Positions 7,164-7,510 of a DNA stretch of 7,510 nt are shown one piece after another. The notes below the pieces were generated by a model, which was not told where the DNA came from, made no database searches, and saw only the letters and a list, made by a program, of their open reading frames with translations. Within the stretch, counting starts at the first letter, position 1; every line of letters begins with the position of its first letter. Source of the DNA: an uncultured Clostridia bacterium (GTDB taxonomy: Bacteria > Bacillota > Clostridia > Oscillospirales > CAG-272). The position numbers were made by a program, and so were the translations under genes. The stretch is taken from positions 1 to 7,510 of the forward strand of contig CANBDB010000074.1 in the NCBI GenBank assembly GCA_947367285.1, read 5' to 3'.

Positions 7164-7510
7164 ATGAAAAGGTTAAGTAAAATCTTAGCTCTCGTGCTTG
7201 TCTTGATGACGATACTTTCCGCGGTATCAGCATTCACGGTAAGTGCGGCGGATAAGTGGGAAAAAGCCACTTCTATTGCAGTAGGTGATACTGTAACACT
7301 TGTGTGCGAATCCAAAAAAATGGAAATAAGTTCAATAAGTACCACAAGTACAAGATACGGTATTGGAACAGCTTATTCAAGTTCTCCTGCTGGATTAATG
7401 ACTTTTGAAGTGGTTGCAGGTTCTACTTCCGGAACATATGCATTCAAAAATGGAAGCAATTACTTGTATTGGACGAGTGGTAACTCGTTGGCACTCAATT
7501 CTACACTTAG
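7164..7510 (+). CDS. Secreted Ser/Thr-rich protein of unknown function (N-terminal part, cut by window edge)
   Basis: The reading frame is open from ATG 7164 to the window end, giving 115 complete codons. AAAGGA (7151-7156) lies 7 bases before the ATG, behind a strong promoter. Residues 1-29 form a classical Sec signal peptide. They comprise a basic MKRLSK start, a hydrophobic core (ILALVLVLMTILSAV) and a signal peptidase I site of VSA-A type near residues 26-29, with the mature protein starting about DKWEKA. The visible mature part is rich in Ser, Thr, Gly and aromatic residues and alternates polar and hydrophobic residues, as beta-sandwich proteins do. It includes GDTVTLV, FEVVAGSTSGTYAFKNG (near 82-98) and YLYWTSGNSLALNSTL. 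That last stretch recalls beta-rich modules found in secreted, often multidomain proteins of gut Firmicutes and Bacteroidetes, but I cannot name a family with confidence. No lipobox cysteine is present, so it is probably released or anchored by a C-terminal signal beyond the edge. Confidence 0.85.
   Translation, partial: MKRLSKILALVLVLMTILSAVSAFTVSAADKWEKATSIAVGDTVTLVCESKKMEISSISTTSTRYGIGTAYSSSPAGLMTFEVVAGSTSGTYAFKNGSNYLYWTSGNSLALNSTL

Overview
The window looks like a chromosomal segment from a Clostridia-type Firmicute. The evidence is a WhiA homologue, a single-domain type II MurB, strong GGAG-type ribosome binding sites, a textbook sigma-A promoter and an ancestral-looking DnaE. No taxon can be fixed from this sequence alone. 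Most of the window is housekeeping DNA; the accessory parts are the right-hand 1.8 kb and one intergenic repeat-like block.

Positions 1-5726 hold a plus-strand run of four genes. They are the 3' end of a HAD-superfamily (YjjG/YfnB-like) nucleotidase, murB (cell-wall precursor synthesis, TTG start), whiA (DNA-binding regulator of division and sporulation genes) and dnaE (replicative DNA polymerase alpha subunit). The first three are packed with gaps of 9 and 2 bases and look co-transcribed. A 222-base spacer separates whiA from dnaE. It is built from at least three strong hairpins plus a GC-rich palindrome and looks like a dispersed intergenic repeat rather than a gene. The rapZ and yvcK genes that commonly sit between murB and whiA in Clostridia are absent here. 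The run ends at a perfect 13-bp stem terminator (5728-5757).

That terminator is shared with a convergent minus-strand gene (5749-6873) encoding a GT-B fold, family 4 type glycosyltransferase. Its last codons lie inside the terminator stem. Its substrate cannot be told from the window, and no polysaccharide cluster surrounds it here.

A divergent intergenic region (6874-7163) follows. It carries a near-consensus promoter (TTGACA, 17 bases, TAAAAT) driving a gene that runs off the right edge. That gene encodes a secreted protein with a classical signal peptide and a Ser/Thr-rich, probably beta-rich, mature region of unknown function.

I see no clear new defence, mobile or signalling system. The points most worth checking are the hairpin repeat before dnaE, the complete set of PHP metal ligands in DnaE (possible built-in proofreading), the compact murB-whiA-dnaE arrangement, and the strongly promoted secreted protein.
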